Shown: positions 15,904 through 24,014 of the stretch, piece after piece
Numbering within the stretch: the first letter of the stretch is position 1
Layout of the letters: the number at the start of each line of letters is the position of its first letter
NCBI GenBank assembly: GCA_030682795.1
Contig: JAUXNJ010000013.1
Location: forward strand, 1 to 64,000
Direction of reading: 5' to 3'
Length of the DNA: 64,000 bases
Source: Sphingobacteriaceae bacterium
GTDB taxonomy: Bacteria; Bacteroidota; Bacteroidia; UBA7662
Position numbers and translations under genes: made by a program
The notes under the pieces: generated by a model
Database searches by the model: none
What the model was told of the DNA's origin: nothing
The model's input: only the letters and a program-made list of their open reading frames with translations

Positions 15904-17223
15904 ATGACCTGTTGTAGAAGCTTAATCATTCTCACGCTTACTTGGCTGTTGCTGCAGTCTGCCAAGGCGCAGCCCATCCATACCGAAGTAGGCAAAAACG
16001 CGGCAGGCGAGTACACCTTGCTCCGAAATGGCGAGCCCTACTACGTAAAAGGCGCGGGCGGCTCGGTTTACTTAAAAGAAGTGGTGGCCGCAGGGGGCAA
16101 TTCCATCCGCACCTGGGGCACCGAAAATGCCAAAGCCATCTTAGACGAAGCCCACAAACACGGACTCACGGTAATGATGGGACTTTGGCTGCAGCACGAG
16201 CGGCATGGCTTCGATTACGACGATTCCGTGGCGGTGCGCCGGCAAAAAGAAGCCTTCCGCAAAGAGGTGATGGCGCTGAAAGACCATCCGGCCTTGTTGG
16301 CTTGGGGCGTGGGCAACGAGGTAGACCTCAATTACAGCAATACCAATGTGTGGTACGCGGTGGAAGACATCGCCCGCATGATCAAAGAAATAGATCCGCA
16401 CCATCCTACAACTACCATTACCGCTGGCCTCGACTCGGTAGAGGTGCAGCTGATCAAAGCCCGCTGTCCGAGCCTCGATTTTTACAGCATCAACACCTAT
16501 GGCGACCTCGACAAACTGCCGAGTCAGATACAGCGCTTCGGCTGGACCGGTCCTTATATGATTACCGAATGGGGCCCCAATGGCCACTGGGAGGTGAAAC
16601 GCAGTCCTTGGGGCGCACCACTCGAACAAACATCCGCCCAAAAGGCCGAAAGCTACACCCGCCGCTATCAGGATAAAATTTGGGCCGAAAAGTCGCATTG
16701 CATGGGTTCTTACGTGTTTTTGTGGGGACAAAAACAGGAAACCACACCTACCTGGTACGGCATTTTTACCGAATACAAAGAAAAAACCGAAACCCTTTGG
16801 GCCATCAAACAGGCCTGGATGGGCACCCAAGAGGCCGCACCGGTATCGCTGCTTGCCTTTGACCAGCCGTATATCTTAACCAAAGCCGGGGGAAAGGTAG
16901 AAGTAAAGCTCCATATGAAAAAAACCAGCAGCAAAAAGGGCACGCTACGCTATGAAATCATTCCCGAGAGTCAGGACATTAAAGCTGGTGGAGACGTAGA
17001 AAACCGCCCCCCAAGCGTGAGCCGTAAAAAGTTGCGGTCGCTCGATTGGGACTTTTTGTCAGTGAAGATGCCCATGGTAGAAGGGGCCTACCGCATTTTT
17101 ATATATGCAGAAGCCGAAGGATGGGTGGCTTATGGCAATGTGCCCGTTTTTGTGCAGCCCCTGCCCGCCGGCGATCGGCCTCGCAAAGCCATTCAGTTCG
17201 AAACCTTTAGTCAGCTGCCATGA
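15904..17223 (+). CDS. Exported clan GH-A glycoside hydrolase (GH2-TIM or GH158-like)
   Basis: 439 residues from ATG 15904, which gives a signal peptide (SLIILTLTWLLLQSAKAQ). The TTG at 15877 is a less likely start. A TIM barrel carries the two clan GH-A glutamates: acid/base in GVGNEVD (Glu139) and nucleophile in MITEWGPNG (Glu222). Conserved features include NSIRTWG near the start and a Trp-rich end of the barrel (GSYVFLWGQKQE). A beta-sandwich of about 110 residues follows. Such enzymes cut beta-glucans or beta-glucosides. First gene of a tightly packed operon; its TGA overlaps the next ATG by four bases. Proposed role: endo-cleavage or trimming of a beta-glucan outside the cytoplasm. The exact family cannot be fixed by eye. 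Confidence 0.8.
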   Translation: MTCCRSLIILTLTWLLLQSAKAQPIHTEVGKNAAGEYTLLRNGEPYYVKGAGGSVYLKEVVAAGGNSIRTWGTENAKAILDEAHKHGLTVMMGLWLQHERHGFDYDDSVAVRRQKEAFRKEVMALKDHPALLAWGVGNEVDLNYSNTNVWYAVEDIARMIKEIDPHHPTTTITAGLDSVEVQLIKARCPSLDFYSINTYGDLDKLPSQIQRFGWTGPYMITEWGPNGHWEVKRSPWGAPLEQTSAQKAESYTRRYQDKIWAEKSHCMGSYVFLWGQKQETTPTWYGIFTEYKEKTETLWAIKQAWMGTQEAAPVSLLAFDQPYILTKAGGKVEVKLHMKKTSSKKGTLRYEIIPESQDIKAGGDVENRPPSVSRKKLRSLDWDFLSVKMPMVEGAYRIFIYAEAEGWVAYGNVPVFVQPLPAGDRPRKAIQFETFSQLP

Positions 17224-19265
17224 AGTGTATGAAGTTGTTTTTCCTCCTTGGGGGGATGTGGCTTGGAGGAGCGACAGCAGCTCTGGCCCAAATGCAGCAA
17301 GCTGGCGAGCTGGCGCCAGTGCCGGTAACCGACAGCAGTCTGCAAGTCGCCAAAGTGGTTCCAAAAAGCGAGTTGCGCGCGCGATTGTTGCGATTGCTGG
17401 TCGACAGCACCCAAGCCAACAGCGGCCTGGCGACAACCGATTGGGGCAATTTCCCGAAGCAGGAGCCAAGCCGCCTGCGCTCGCTCAACGTAAATGGATT
17501 TTACCGCTTTTTTGGCACCTACCGCAATATGCCGGGAGATTATGCCTTTGTAACGGGTGGCACCTTGCCACAGCGTGAGATTTTTATTGGAGATGACACC
17601 CAGCTGCCAAATTTGATGTTCAACATCAGCGGCAAATCGCGGCCGGGCATGAGTTGGGGAATGGATATTTTTGCCTTCCAATTCCTCGATCGGCCGGGTT
17701 TAACGGCATACAGTCCGAGCACCCCCGACACCGCGCGGCCCAACATCGACCGCCCGCTCGAAAGTCCGCGCCTCGGTCAAAGTCTGCTCCTCAACCTCGG
17801 TCTCAACCTCTATTCCACCATCCAAACCTCCCTGGGTCCGCTCAGCATCAAGCTCGGGGGCATTCACTGGGTGCAAATGACCGACCTCACCATGGGCGCA
17901 TACACCGCCTATGAACGCTATATGTTGTTCGACCGCAACCCTTGGGATCCCATTGGTGCCAATGTTTTTGAGCGCTATAATCGGTATGTTGACCAAGGTC
18001 AAGTAGACCAAGAAGAACGTTGGGGCCAGCGTGCTTTTGCTGGGATAGTGGTCGACATGGCGCAGCTGCCGCACAACCAGTCGCTCAAAGTGATGTTTGG
18101 CAAAAACGAGCAAAACGGTGGCTTCGACCTGCGTCCCAATACCGCCTACGGAGGTCAATATGCCTACGCCCCCAATGCCGAGTGGAAGCTCAGCTTGCAA
18201 ACCATGAACCAGTTGGCGTATCAAGACAGCCTGTTGCTCAAGCCTTTTGGCTCGATGATCCACACCTTAAAGGTTGACCACCGCCTGTCGAAACTACATT
18301 GGCAGCTCGAAACGGGCTATTCGGGCTACCAATCGCAGCAAACCGGCCAACTCGGCGGCTGGCTGGCACAAGCCAAATACGACTACCGCTTCAACAAAAC
18401 CTGGAAACTCTTTGGTCAGGCTTATGCCATCGATCCTTCAGCAGTAAACAACGTAGGCGCCTTTGTAAATACCAGTGTGAGAGAAGCCACCACCACCGAT
18501 ATCCCAGCAGGACAAGCAGGCAGCGGGGCTTTGCTCTTCCCCACCAATTCATCGCTGCTCGGCTTTGGTCAGCTGGCCAACAACCGCATGGGTTTCGACG
18601 CCAACCTTTCCTACAAACCCACCAACATTCACTTCACCCTCGGCTACAGCCTGAGTCGCGAAATCAATACCGGTGCTACCAGTTTGTCGTTTGGCCGCCC
18701 AGTGAACGCCCTCACCCGTTCGCGCTTCTGGCGCTGGGGTTTTCCGCAAAATGTGGGTCCTTACGGCCGCACCAATTTGCTGTACCGCAACACCTTCGAC
18801 AAAGTAGCCTTTACCGACACCCTCCAGTCGCATTTGCACTTCTCCCAAATCGAGTTCCAGGCGCTGTATCGGGTACGGGTGTGGGACAAAGTGCTGGTGT
18901 TTAACCATTTTTTACGCACCCAGTCGGTGCAAGATGCCGCCAGCTTCCTCAACACCAGTCCCCAAGCCATTCTCCGCCAATACGCCTCCGAAAACGAACT
19001 CTATTTGCAGTGGAACGACCGCTTTACGCTGGTATTCCTCGGCAGTGCCGATGTAACGCTGGGCGGCGTACTCACCGGCGTAAATGCCATCGGTCGTCCC
19101 TTAGAGCAATACGGCAGTGCCTACGGCTTTGGCTTTGATATTTGGGCCGCCGACAACGTTTGCCTGTATTTCCGCCAGCGTTATTTTAATTTTGAAGACC
19201 GCAGTTTTACCCTCGACACCTACCGCGGCGTTGAATCCACCCTTGAACTTAAGCTCATTTTCTAA
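17220..19265 (+). CDS. Large outer-membrane beta-barrel-like protein of the glucan locus
   Basis: 681 residues, no named family recognised. Signal peptide (LFFLLGGMWLGGATAALA), then about 60 linker residues, then a long run of amphipathic beta strands rich in Tyr, Phe, Trp, Asn and Gly, ending in a barrel-closing strand with terminal Phe (STLELKLIF). There is no TonB box, plug domain or SusD partner, so it is not SusC. The ATG overlaps the upstream GH stop (ATGA), and its own TAA overlaps the next ATG by one base, so translation is coupled on both sides. Likely a porin or scaffold for the locus's glycan, but that rests on context. Confidence 0.7.
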   Translation: MKCMKLFFLLGGMWLGGATAALAQMQQAGELAPVPVTDSSLQVAKVVPKSELRARLLRLLVDSTQANSGLATTDWGNFPKQEPSRLRSLNVNGFYRFFGTYRNMPGDYAFVTGGTLPQREIFIGDDTQLPNLMFNISGKSRPGMSWGMDIFAFQFLDRPGLTAYSPSTPDTARPNIDRPLESPRLGQSLLLNLGLNLYSTIQTSLGPLSIKLGGIHWVQMTDLTMGAYTAYERYMLFDRNPWDPIGANVFERYNRYVDQGQVDQEERWGQRAFAGIVVDMAQLPHNQSLKVMFGKNEQNGGFDLRPNTAYGGQYAYAPNAEWKLSLQTMNQLAYQDSLLLKPFGSMIHTLKVDHRLSKLHWQLETGYSGYQSQQTGQLGGWLAQAKYDYRFNKTWKLFGQAYAIDPSAVNNVGAFVNTSVREATTTDIPAGQAGSGALLFPTNSSLLGFGQLANNRMGFDANLSYKPTNIHFTLGYSLSREINTGATSLSFGRPVNALTRSRFWRWGFPQNVGPYGRTNLLYRNTFDKVAFTDTLQSHLHFSQIEFQALYRVRVWDKVLVFNHFLRTQSVQDAASFLNTSPQAILRQYASENELYLQWNDRFTLVFLGSADVTLGGVLTGVNAIGRPLEQYGSAYGFGFDIWAADNVCLYFRQRYFNFEDRSFTLDTYRGVESTLELKLIF

Positions 19266-20920
19266 TGAAGAAGTTATTATACCTGCCGCTGCTCTTGGCC
19301 AGTCAAATGCTTTTGGCGCAGTCGCCACCCCCCAAATACGCCATCAACGGCGGGGCGCGGGCGGTGTATTTCGCCGATCAGTTTAACAAGACGGGCGACA
19401 GCACCACTTTGCCGCGTGAAAATTCGGGCCATGTGCTGGCCGATTTGGGCGTGAATGTGCGGCCAAATGCAGCCACTGAAATACAAGCCATGGTGCGCAT
19501 CCGCAACGATTATGGCGGATTTTGGGGCTCTGGCGTGAGCTTCGACATTCGGCAGTTGCAGGTCAAAGGCCTCATCCAAAATAAATTCCGCTATACTTTG
19601 GGGGATATGGACTATGCCCTTACCCCATTTACCATGCATCGAACAGCGCCTGTGCTGGAGGCAACCACGCATTTGCCTGCTTTGGCACTCTTTCAGCAAC
19701 AAATGGCTGGCTACGATGTGTTTATGAATCCAGATGGCACCTGGCGTACCCAGGGCGGTTCGTTGGATTTTAATTTTTTGTTCCGCAAAGGACCAGAACG
19801 CATGAAAAACTCACTTTTTGCCATGCGTTTACGGCCGAGTTTCGGCGGTGCAGCCACTGAGCAATGGTCGTTTGGCGGCCGAACCGAGTTTTTGTGGAAG
19901 ACTTTCCCGCTGCGTATCGGTGGCACGGCCGTCTCCATCCGCGATTTGGCCGGTACCAGCGCCGATACCAACTTATATGCCAGCAATGTATTTACTACCG
20001 ACGGCGGCTTGGGCAACGGCTTCCTACAGTTGAACTGGGAAACCGGCATTGCCAATGCCAGTTTTAGGGATGTAAACGCTACCCAAAAGACCGACTATTT
20101 TTACACCCTCGGCCTTAAAGTGGGTAAAAGCCTACATTTTAGTTACCGCGACGTAGGTCCCGATTTCTTCAGTCCCGCCGCCCAAACCACCGCCTACAAT
20201 CCTACAGGAGCCCCGCGCTCGTTCCGCACCATTGGCAACGACCGCGCCATTCGCCAGGCCAGCATCTACGACTTCACCCGCGAGGCCGGTTTGTACCGAT
20301 CTACTTGGAACAGCACCTTGGGCAACGACCAATCGACCTACCTCTTGCTCGACCCCTTCGGTGAAGCCACCCCCAATCGCCGTGGCCTCTCTGCCAGCTG
20401 GCAGCCAAAAATGGGGATAGAGGCCCTAACGCTAGCCCTCAAAGTAGACCGTTTTTCTGAGATCAGAGGCAGCGGCACCAATGCCCTTACCCAGTTTTCA
20501 AGGGCAGAGTTAACGGCAGTTTACACGCTCAAAGACTGGATTTTTAGCGGGATGTACCGCGACCAACGTGCCTGGCGTGCCGATAACGAGGCCGAGGTGC
20601 CCGATTTGCAACTCCAGCAACCTTGGATCAGTGTGAATGTTGGCCGTCAATTTGGCGACAACCTCCGCCTCGATGCCGGTGTGCTGCAACTCCAAAGCAG
20701 AGGTTTTGTGCACGATGCCCAGCGCAATGCGCAAAACGAGATTGTTAATTATGTTGGAAGGGACGTAGATTATAGCGAACTTTTACCTGCTTTTTCGTTG
20801 AGCTACAAGGCCTTCGGTAAATCCACCCTGCAGTTGGGCTTTATCTCCAGCAGCATTACCAATGCCGGCAGCTTCTTTAACATACGTTCTGGATTTTTAG
20901 CTTACTTCATTCAATTTTAA
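19265..20920 (+). CDS. Second outer-membrane beta-barrel-like protein of the glucan locus
   Basis: 551 residues. Signal peptide (KKLLYLPLLLASQMLLA), then repeated amphipathic strands ending in SGFLAYFIQF with the terminal Phe typical of barrel insertion. It shares architecture with the preceding protein but no obvious sequence identity. Segments such as GARAVYFADQF, RIRNDYGGFWGSGVSFDIRQ and GLSASWQPKMGIEALTLALK look like strand-turn-strand units. There is no plug and no enzyme motif. It starts inside the stop of its neighbour and ends one base before the next gene. Together the two barrels stand where SusC/SusD would sit in a canonical polysaccharide locus. Confidence 0.7.
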   Translation: MKKLLYLPLLLASQMLLAQSPPPKYAINGGARAVYFADQFNKTGDSTTLPRENSGHVLADLGVNVRPNAATEIQAMVRIRNDYGGFWGSGVSFDIRQLQVKGLIQNKFRYTLGDMDYALTPFTMHRTAPVLEATTHLPALALFQQQMAGYDVFMNPDGTWRTQGGSLDFNFLFRKGPERMKNSLFAMRLRPSFGGAATEQWSFGGRTEFLWKTFPLRIGGTAVSIRDLAGTSADTNLYASNVFTTDGGLGNGFLQLNWETGIANASFRDVNATQKTDYFYTLGLKVGKSLHFSYRDVGPDFFSPAAQTTAYNPTGAPRSFRTIGNDRAIRQASIYDFTREAGLYRSTWNSTLGNDQSTYLLLDPFGEATPNRRGLSASWQPKMGIEALTLALKVDRFSEIRGSGTNALTQFSRAELTAVYTLKDWIFSGMYRDQRAWRADNEAEVPDLQLQQPWISVNVGRQFGDNLRLDAGVLQLQSRGFVHDAQRNAQNEIVNYVGRDVDYSELLPAFSLSYKAFGKSTLQLGFISSSITNAGSFFNIRSGFLAYFIQF

Positions 20921-20921
20921 G

Positions 20922-21917
20922 ATGCGTAAATCACTTCTTTTCGGACTTTGTTTGCTGGGTTTACTGGCTTGTAAGCGCGATTTAGATCCCGCCGGGCCTT
21001 TACTCACTGATCTTTATGGGGACTTTAGAGTGCTAGAACCACTGTCCCGCTCGGCTGGGCAAATCGACTTCAGTACAGGCCAAAGAGCCCATTTTACGGC
21101 ACGGGTAAGTGTGCTTTCCGACTGGGAAATTCAAATTACTGGCCGCAACTCGGGAGCCGTAAAGGTCATCACCGGCCGCTCGCGCGAAATTGATGTTACC
21201 AATGCCAGTTGGGGAGGTGAAACCACCCGTTTTCCAACCTTCCAAACCGAAGCCTGCGATGTGCAGCTTACTTTTCCTGGCAGAACCGACACCTTGCGTT
21301 CTAGCATCGAAGTTACAGGCCTCCGTGCCATCGACGCCATTATACTGGATGATTTTGAAACGGGCTTGTCGACCGCCTGGACCACCTTTGTGCAAACCGG
21401 CGCCGATATGAAGTTCCTGGGCGCCACCACGCCACCACTGGCCGAAGGCTTGCAGTATTACCGCATGGGTGGCACGGTGGGCTGGGACTGGCTTAAAGGC
21501 CTCCTCACCCTCAATGCTTCAGCCTATAACAGTACCACTGGTTTTGGTTTGCCTAACAATGCAACTCAAGTGCATTTTAACGGCATTTTCCGTCAACGTA
21601 GCGACCTTACCAACGGCATTGTGCTTTTTCAGTTTAGAGAAGATGAAAATGGAGATGGTGTTTTTACGCCTGCTACAGAAGATATGTGGGCCATCGAAAT
21701 AAGACCAGGCGCCAATTGGAAGCTTGAAAGCATTCGTTATGCCGATTTAACGGCTTTGGAGAACGGCGCACCCACGGCACCTAAAGGCAATGGGGTGCAT
21801 GAACCACAAAAACTGTTGCGGGTAGATGTGCTTTTCTTGGCCAACCCTACCAGCGGTTATTCGGAATGCGATATGGATTTATTGGCCTTTTCACTCAACG
21901 GACCCGTTCAACCATGA
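20922..21917 (+). CDS. Surface lipoprotein, candidate glycan-binding protein
   Basis: 331 residues. The lipobox LLAC at about residues 14-17 makes it a lipoprotein. The first 130 residues look Ig-like, with alternating beta strands (HFTARVSVLSDWEIQITGRN). The second part starts AIILDDFETG and continues as a jelly-roll typical of carbohydrate-binding modules, with exposed aromatics (EGLQYYRMGG, GWDWLKGLL, DMWAIEIRPGANWKLESIRY). By position it matches the surface glycan-binding proteins of polysaccharide loci. It starts one base after the previous stop, and its TGA overlaps the next ATG. Binding specificity cannot be read from sequence. Confidence 0.65.
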   Translation: MRKSLLFGLCLLGLLACKRDLDPAGPLLTDLYGDFRVLEPLSRSAGQIDFSTGQRAHFTARVSVLSDWEIQITGRNSGAVKVITGRSREIDVTNASWGGETTRFPTFQTEACDVQLTFPGRTDTLRSSIEVTGLRAIDAIILDDFETGLSTAWTTFVQTGADMKFLGATTPPLAEGLQYYRMGGTVGWDWLKGLLTLNASAYNSTTGFGLPNNATQVHFNGIFRQRSDLTNGIVLFQFREDENGDGVFTPATEDMWAIEIRPGANWKLESIRYADLTALENGAPTAPKGNGVHEPQKLLRVDVLFLANPTSGYSECDMDLLAFSLNGPVQP

Positions 21918-23173
21918 GTTTAAGAAGCTGTGTTTTCGTCCTGCTCCTGCTTGGAAGCATGCCGCTGCTGGCACAAACCAGCGATAGCATGCGCACCATC
22001 GACCTTCAACCCGTGGAGGTGGAGGGCAAGCGTAGTTGGCTCAAGGCGGTACCCATTTCGATGTACGAATACAGCAATCCCGACAACGATTACGAACAAA
22101 TTGCAGGCTTTGCTTCTCTGGTGATTTTAGAAGGCGCCAGCGGGGATGAGCTTTGGAGCGATAGTAAAAAAGGCTGCATGAGTTTGCGGCTGCAGCAGGA
22201 TACGGCTTATCGGGTGCGGTGGGACAAACCCGGCGGCGGCTGTACTTGGGTGGGGATGGGTGTGGGCTGGGACCAATGGTCGGGCAAAAACCTCGCACCG
22301 CTGCTCGACAGTGCGGCCATCGAGCTCCGTGTGCGCATCCCTGAAGGTCGTGCCGTGCAAACCCTACCGCTGGCTTTTGGCCTCGAAGACTACAGCAACC
22401 GCCAAGCCTGGATGGGCATGTCGGCCAAATGGGTGGTTGATGGTCCGATTGGGCAACAATACGCCAACATCCGCCTGCCTTTGCAGCAGTTTAACTGGGA
22501 TGAACAACGCGCAGATCCCTCCAACGTTAAACAATTTATCATCCAGTTTGAAGCCTCTGGGGAAGTCGATTTGCGGCACATCAAAATAGTGCGCCACCAA
22601 GCAGCTAGCCGAAACCAAGCCGTGGCCCTTTATGCAAACAGCCTATGGAGCACACCTTGGCAGGCCGTTGGCGCCGACTCGGTGCGTTTGCGTTGGGATG
22701 AAAAGCATTTGTACGTACAAGCCATGTTGGCCGATACGCAAGCGCTTGTGAATACCCGAACCGGTGCGGATTTGTGGCAAGGCGACGCCCTCGAACTGGC
22801 TTTTGCAGCCCAACCCGAGCTCAGCAGCCGTCCCCGCGCCCGCATGCTTTTCAGCGACATCCACCTGGGCATCTCCCTGGGCGAAAAGGCTGAAGCCATG
22901 GAGTTCCGCACCCAAACCAATTTGCCGCTGCAACGCGAACTCAAAGCCTTGCCGGATGGGGGTTATTGGTTAGAAGTGGCCATCAAATGGTCGGATTTAG
23001 GTCGCGATCCCTGGGCCTTAACCGGTCGTTACCTGCTCGAAATAGCCCGCGACCAAGGCAATGCCAGCGGTCGCCAGGCACAAATACGTTGGAACAGTCC
23101 CGAATCTGAAGGCTTCCACACTTCGCCCTCCTATTGGGGAGAGCTGGTGGTGCCTGGTAAAATCAATAACTGA
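21914..23173 (+). CDS. Exported carbohydrate-binding protein (jelly-roll plus CBM9-like domain)
   Basis: 419 residues from ATG 21914, chosen because it gives a signal peptide (CVFVLLLLGSMPLLAQ) and the ATGA overlap usual in this operon; an earlier in-frame ATG at 21866 would not. Residues about 30-220 form a beta-sandwich ending in QFIIQFEASGEVDLRHIKIV, a complex-I or CBM11-like signature. Residues about 240-415 resemble CBM9/DOMON: VRLRWDEKHLYVQAMLADTQ, LWQGDALELAF, WLEVAIKWSDLG and YLLEIARDQGNASGRQAQIRW. No catalytic motif is present. It probably holds the glycan near the cell-surface enzymes. The next gene starts within its stop (TGATG). Confidence 0.7.
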   Translation: MSLRSCVFVLLLLGSMPLLAQTSDSMRTIDLQPVEVEGKRSWLKAVPISMYEYSNPDNDYEQIAGFASLVILEGASGDELWSDSKKGCMSLRLQQDTAYRVRWDKPGGGCTWVGMGVGWDQWSGKNLAPLLDSAAIELRVRIPEGRAVQTLPLAFGLEDYSNRQAWMGMSAKWVVDGPIGQQYANIRLPLQQFNWDEQRADPSNVKQFIIQFEASGEVDLRHIKIVRHQAASRNQAVALYANSLWSTPWQAVGADSVRLRWDEKHLYVQAMLADTQALVNTRTGADLWQGDALELAFAAQPELSSRPRARMLFSDIHLGISLGEKAEAMEFRTQTNLPLQRELKALPDGGYWLEVAIKWSDLGRDPWALTGRYLLEIARDQGNASGRQAQIRWNSPESEGFHTSPSYWGELVVPGKINN

Positions 23174-24003
23174 TGAAAACATTCCGTCACCTGGCAGCAG
23201 CGAGCCTGCTTTTTATACTGATGGCCTGTGAATTGGCCACCTTGCCTGCACCCCAAGGCCGCTCAGGCGATCAGCTGAACTTCAGCGGCCGTATCTGGAC
23301 AGTCAAAGGCGGGGAGCAGCTGTTTGGTCCCGGCCCCAATTACTTCAGCAAAGATTTGTATGCCGCTTATACCGACTCCAACGGCTACCTGCACCTCAAC
23401 ATCCGCAAACTGGCCGACGGCAACTGGCACTGCTCCGAAATCATCTCCAACGACGTGGTCGGCTACGGCCGCTATGTTTGGGTGGTAGAGTCCGACATGG
23501 TGAACATTCCCGACAATACCGTGCTGGGGCTTTTTACTTGGGACAACAACACCCTCATGACCCAAGCCAACAGCGAAGTCGATATCGAATTCAGTCGCTG
23601 GGGCATAGCCGGCGACCCCAAAACCCTGCACATGTCGGTGCAACCGGTGTGGTTCGGTCCCTTCAAACCCGAGCGCACCCGCGGCTACCAAATGCCTGCC
23701 GCTGCCGCCAATTCGCATACCACCCACGAGTTTATCTGGACCGACAGCCTCATCACTTGGAAAAGCTGGCTGGGCGATAAAAGCAATGAGCCCCCCATGG
23801 CCAGCTGGGAATTTAACCTCAACAATCCTGCGCGGGTAAAAGAAGAAGGGGGCATGATCAGCGCGCCCATCATCATCCCAGCGCCAGGGCCCACCACCAA
23901 CGCCCGCATCAACCTCTGGCTGGTGAACAACCAGGCAACAGGACCAAGCACCGGCCGCAATTATGAAATTGTGATCCGCTCTTTCCAATACGACCCGCTT
24001 TAA
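23173..24003 (+). CDS. GH16 family beta-glucanase lipoprotein
   Basis: 276 residues. Lipobox LMAC (residues 16-19). The GH16 active-site strand is SEVDIEFSRWG, with Glu135 (nucleophile), Asp137 and Glu139 (acid/base). This is the short ExDxE form found in lichenase- and xyloglucanase-type members rather than the ExDxxE form of typical laminarinases. The rest is a beta-jelly-roll (YLHLNIRKL, YVWVVESDMVNIPDN, ARINLWLVNN, NYEIVIRSFQYD). It should cut internal linkages of a beta-glucan at the cell surface, supplying oligosaccharides to the GH3 enzyme encoded next. Start codon overlaps the upstream stop; 11 bases separate it from GH3. Confidence 0.85.
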   Translation: MKTFRHLAAASLLFILMACELATLPAPQGRSGDQLNFSGRIWTVKGGEQLFGPGPNYFSKDLYAAYTDSNGYLHLNIRKLADGNWHCSEIISNDVVGYGRYVWVVESDMVNIPDNTVLGLFTWDNNTLMTQANSEVDIEFSRWGIAGDPKTLHMSVQPVWFGPFKPERTRGYQMPAAAANSHTTHEFIWTDSLITWKSWLGDKSNEPPMASWEFNLNNPARVKEEGGMISAPIIIPAPGPTTNARINLWLVNNQATGPSTGRNYEIVIRSFQYDPL

Positions 24004-24014
24004 ACAGCCTCCGC

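Noticed and set aside
15942-16676. 244-residue plus-strand frame inside the GH-A gene
   Set aside because: Arg-rich, low-complexity translation in another frame of a gene with clear catalytic motifs; a shadow of the C-rich codon use.
16141-16830. 229-residue minus-strand frame opposite the GH-A gene
   Set aside because: No family features; opposite-strand shadow.
17220-20920. SusC-like TonB-dependent transporters
   Set aside because: No TonB box, carboxypeptidase-like domain or plug was found in either barrel; SusC proteins are also about 1000 residues.
23263-23988. 241-residue minus-strand frame opposite GH16
   Set aside because: His/Val/Gly-rich shadow composition; the plus strand has the lipobox and the EVDIE site.
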